A stretch of 14,255 bases of DNA from Candidatus Blautia equi (GTDB lineage Bacteria > Bacillota > Clostridia > Lachnospirales > Lachnospiraceae). This document shows positions 13,139-14,255 of the stretch, one piece after another. The position numbers and the translations under genes are program-made. The notes under the pieces are model-generated. The model had not been told where the DNA came from and ran no database searches. It was given only the letters and a program-made list of their open reading frames with translations. The stretch is from assembly GCA_018064695.1 (NCBI GenBank), contig JAGHUU010000061.1, positions 1-14,255 of the forward strand. Direction: 5' to 3'. Within the stretch, counting starts at the first letter, position 1, and the number at the start of each line of letters is the position of its first letter.

Positions 13139-14255
13139 TCAGTCAAGAACCTCAAGGTCCTCATCGGTGATCTCGCCGTACTCGGTCATGCCGTCGTCAA
13201 CTGCGTCAAGGTTGTCTGCCATCTCGGTAGCTGCGGACCAGTCAAAAGCTTCAACAGGCTCCTCACCGTAGAGTTTCTCAAAGAATTTCATTACATCGTC
13301 AAAGATCAGCTCGCGGTCAAATGCGTCTACATCAGCCATGTACTGGTCTGGCTCCATAATGCCCTCAATTGCAAAGAGGTCTTTCAGGTTCAGGTACAGA
13401 ACGTCAAGCTCTGGGGTCTCGTATTTGTCATCAGGATTTACCCAGTAATCATCAACGCCGTCTTTCAGAACATCGAAGAACATCTTCTGGATGTCTTTGG
13501 TTACTTTCTCTGCGATCTCGGTGTTAAGGGTTGCTGCAGGGATTGCGTCATCACCCATCTCATCTCTCAGAGCTGCTGCATCGCCGAAGAACTCGCCCTT
13601 GCAGAAGTTCTCAAGATGCTCGAACATTTCTTTCTGCTCATCGGTAAGGTCGTTCAGGTTGATAGCGTCCTCAGTCTCAGTATCCATGCCTTCGTCAAAT
13701 GGAATCTCATCCTCGCCAGGCATATCCTCGATGATCTCGCCGCCAAGTTCCTCCTCAGGGTTGAACCATACGTCGTTATCGGTTCCGTCAAGAACCTCGC
13801 CGCCGATCTCTTCCTCTGGGTTGTTCCAGATGTCGTTGTCGGTTCCGTCGAGTACGATGTCCTCCCAGCCGTCGCTGCTGAGATCCCACTCGCTGTCGTC
13901 GAAGAGGTCGTCCTCATCCTCTGGAGTGATGTCTGCGCCGGTGCTCATCTCAAGCTCAGGGTCCTCACTGGAGGTCTCTAATACAGGGCCGCCGTTCTGA
14001 ATGAGAACGTTCACGTTTACGCTGTTGATGATGCTGTCCTCATCGTCGATGTCGATGTCAGGCTCGCCTTCAAGAGGCTCATCTACAGGCTGCATGTTCT
14101 CATCGCCGCTTAAGTTGCCCTCTACCTTCTCGAGGGTCTCTTTCATCTCATCGTAATCGTAGTCCTGCTTAGCGATGTCTTCAAGGACCTCAACGATCTT
14201 GTCAAGGATGACCGGATCAATGGTTACATTGTTCTCCTGAGCGATGTTTACAACA
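13139..14255 (-). CDS. Very acidic protein of unknown function, 3' part (5' end outside window)
   Basis: The frame is open from the right edge to TGA 13139-13141, giving 371 complete visible codons; the true start is outside. I do not recognise a family. The visible N-terminal part (VNIAQENNVTIDP, LDKIVEVLEDIAKQ) looks helical. A long Asp/Glu-rich low-complexity section holds two 20-residue tandem repeats (LDGTDNDxWxNPEEExGGE). The C-terminal 170 residues look like a folded helical domain (LTDEQKEMFEHLENFCKGEF, EKVTKDIQKMFFDVLKDG, DLFAIEGIMEPDQYMADVD). There is one Cys and very few basic residues in the repeat section. It ends in the acidic ITDEDLEVLD, with no anchor or transmembrane tail. 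Its NPEE/Trp composition recalls the linker of the adhesin at the other end of the window, but homology is not shown. Confidence 0.75.
   Translation of the reverse strand, partial: VVNIAQENNVTIDPVILDKIVEVLEDIAKQDYDYDEMKETLEKVEGNLSGDENMQPVDEPLEGEPDIDIDDEDSIINSVNVNVLIQNGGPVLETSSEDPELEMSTGADITPEDEDDLFDDSEWDLSSDGWEDIVLDGTDNDIWNNPEEEIGGEVLDGTDNDVWFNPEEELGGEIIEDMPGEDEIPFDEGMDTETEDAINLNDLTDEQKEMFEHLENFCKGEFFGDAAALRDEMGDDAIPAATLNTEIAEKVTKDIQKMFFDVLKDGVDDYWVNPDDKYETPELDVLYLNLKDLFAIEGIMEPDQYMADVDAFDRELIFDDVMKFFEKLYGEEPVEAFDWSAATEMADNLDAVDDGMTEYGEITDEDLEVLD
13733..13852 (-). repeat. Two tandem 60-bp coding repeats in the acidic protein
   Basis: Two 20-codon units (core LDGTDNDxWxNPEEExGGE) follow each other without a gap, differing at only a few residues. 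They probably arose by duplication and may expand or contract. Confidence 0.85.

Overview
The window looks like a chromosomal segment of a low-to-mid-GC Gram-positive bacterium, most likely a gut Clostridia/Lachnospiraceae member. The reasons are strong AGGAGG-type ribosome binding sites, sigma-A promoters with 17-bp spacers, intrinsic terminators, a SipW-type signal peptidase with TasA-like substrates, choline-binding-like wall repeats, NlpC/P60 hydrolases and a one-step meso-diaminopimelate dehydrogenase. This placement is inferred from gene content, not from a marker gene. Every gene I can support lies on the minus strand, so the window reads right to left.

Right edge (13139-14255): the 3' part of a very acidic protein of unknown function with two 20-residue tandem repeats, closed by a perfect 28-bp palindromic terminator. 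Next (9798-12975) is a compact four-gene operon: an RlmI-like rRNA cytosine methyltransferase, a two-TM zinc-ribbon protein, a DUF5685-type helical protein with two Asp-rich motifs, and a small DnaJ-domain protein with a Cys-rich tail. Then comes ddh (8636-9622), with its own consensus promoter, a leader hairpin and a terminator.

Middle (5181-8334): two secreted peptidoglycan hydrolases, each with its own promoter. One has about ten aromatic cell-wall-binding repeats before an NlpC/P60-like domain. The other is a CwlO/PcsB-like coiled-coil protein with a C-terminal NlpC/P60 domain. With ddh they form a loose cell-wall theme: ddh makes the meso-DAP that such endopeptidases typically cut next to. 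Candidate WalR-like sites and an inverted repeat overlap or adjoin their promoters.

Left (1-5051): a tightly packed surface-fibre operon reading off the left edge. It contains a SipW-type (ER-like Ser/His) signal peptidase, a TasA/camelysin-like protein, two more proteins with SipW-type signal peptides, and a large adhesin with a thioester-domain-like module and a Cna_B/SpaA-type domain (partial). The third SipW-substrate gene is split by a single in-frame TGA that removes its C-terminal half and sortase-type anchor. This locus is the most interesting part of the window: a SipW-processed fibre system combined with wall-anchoring and adhesin modules, one component of which is nonsense-interrupted or recoded.
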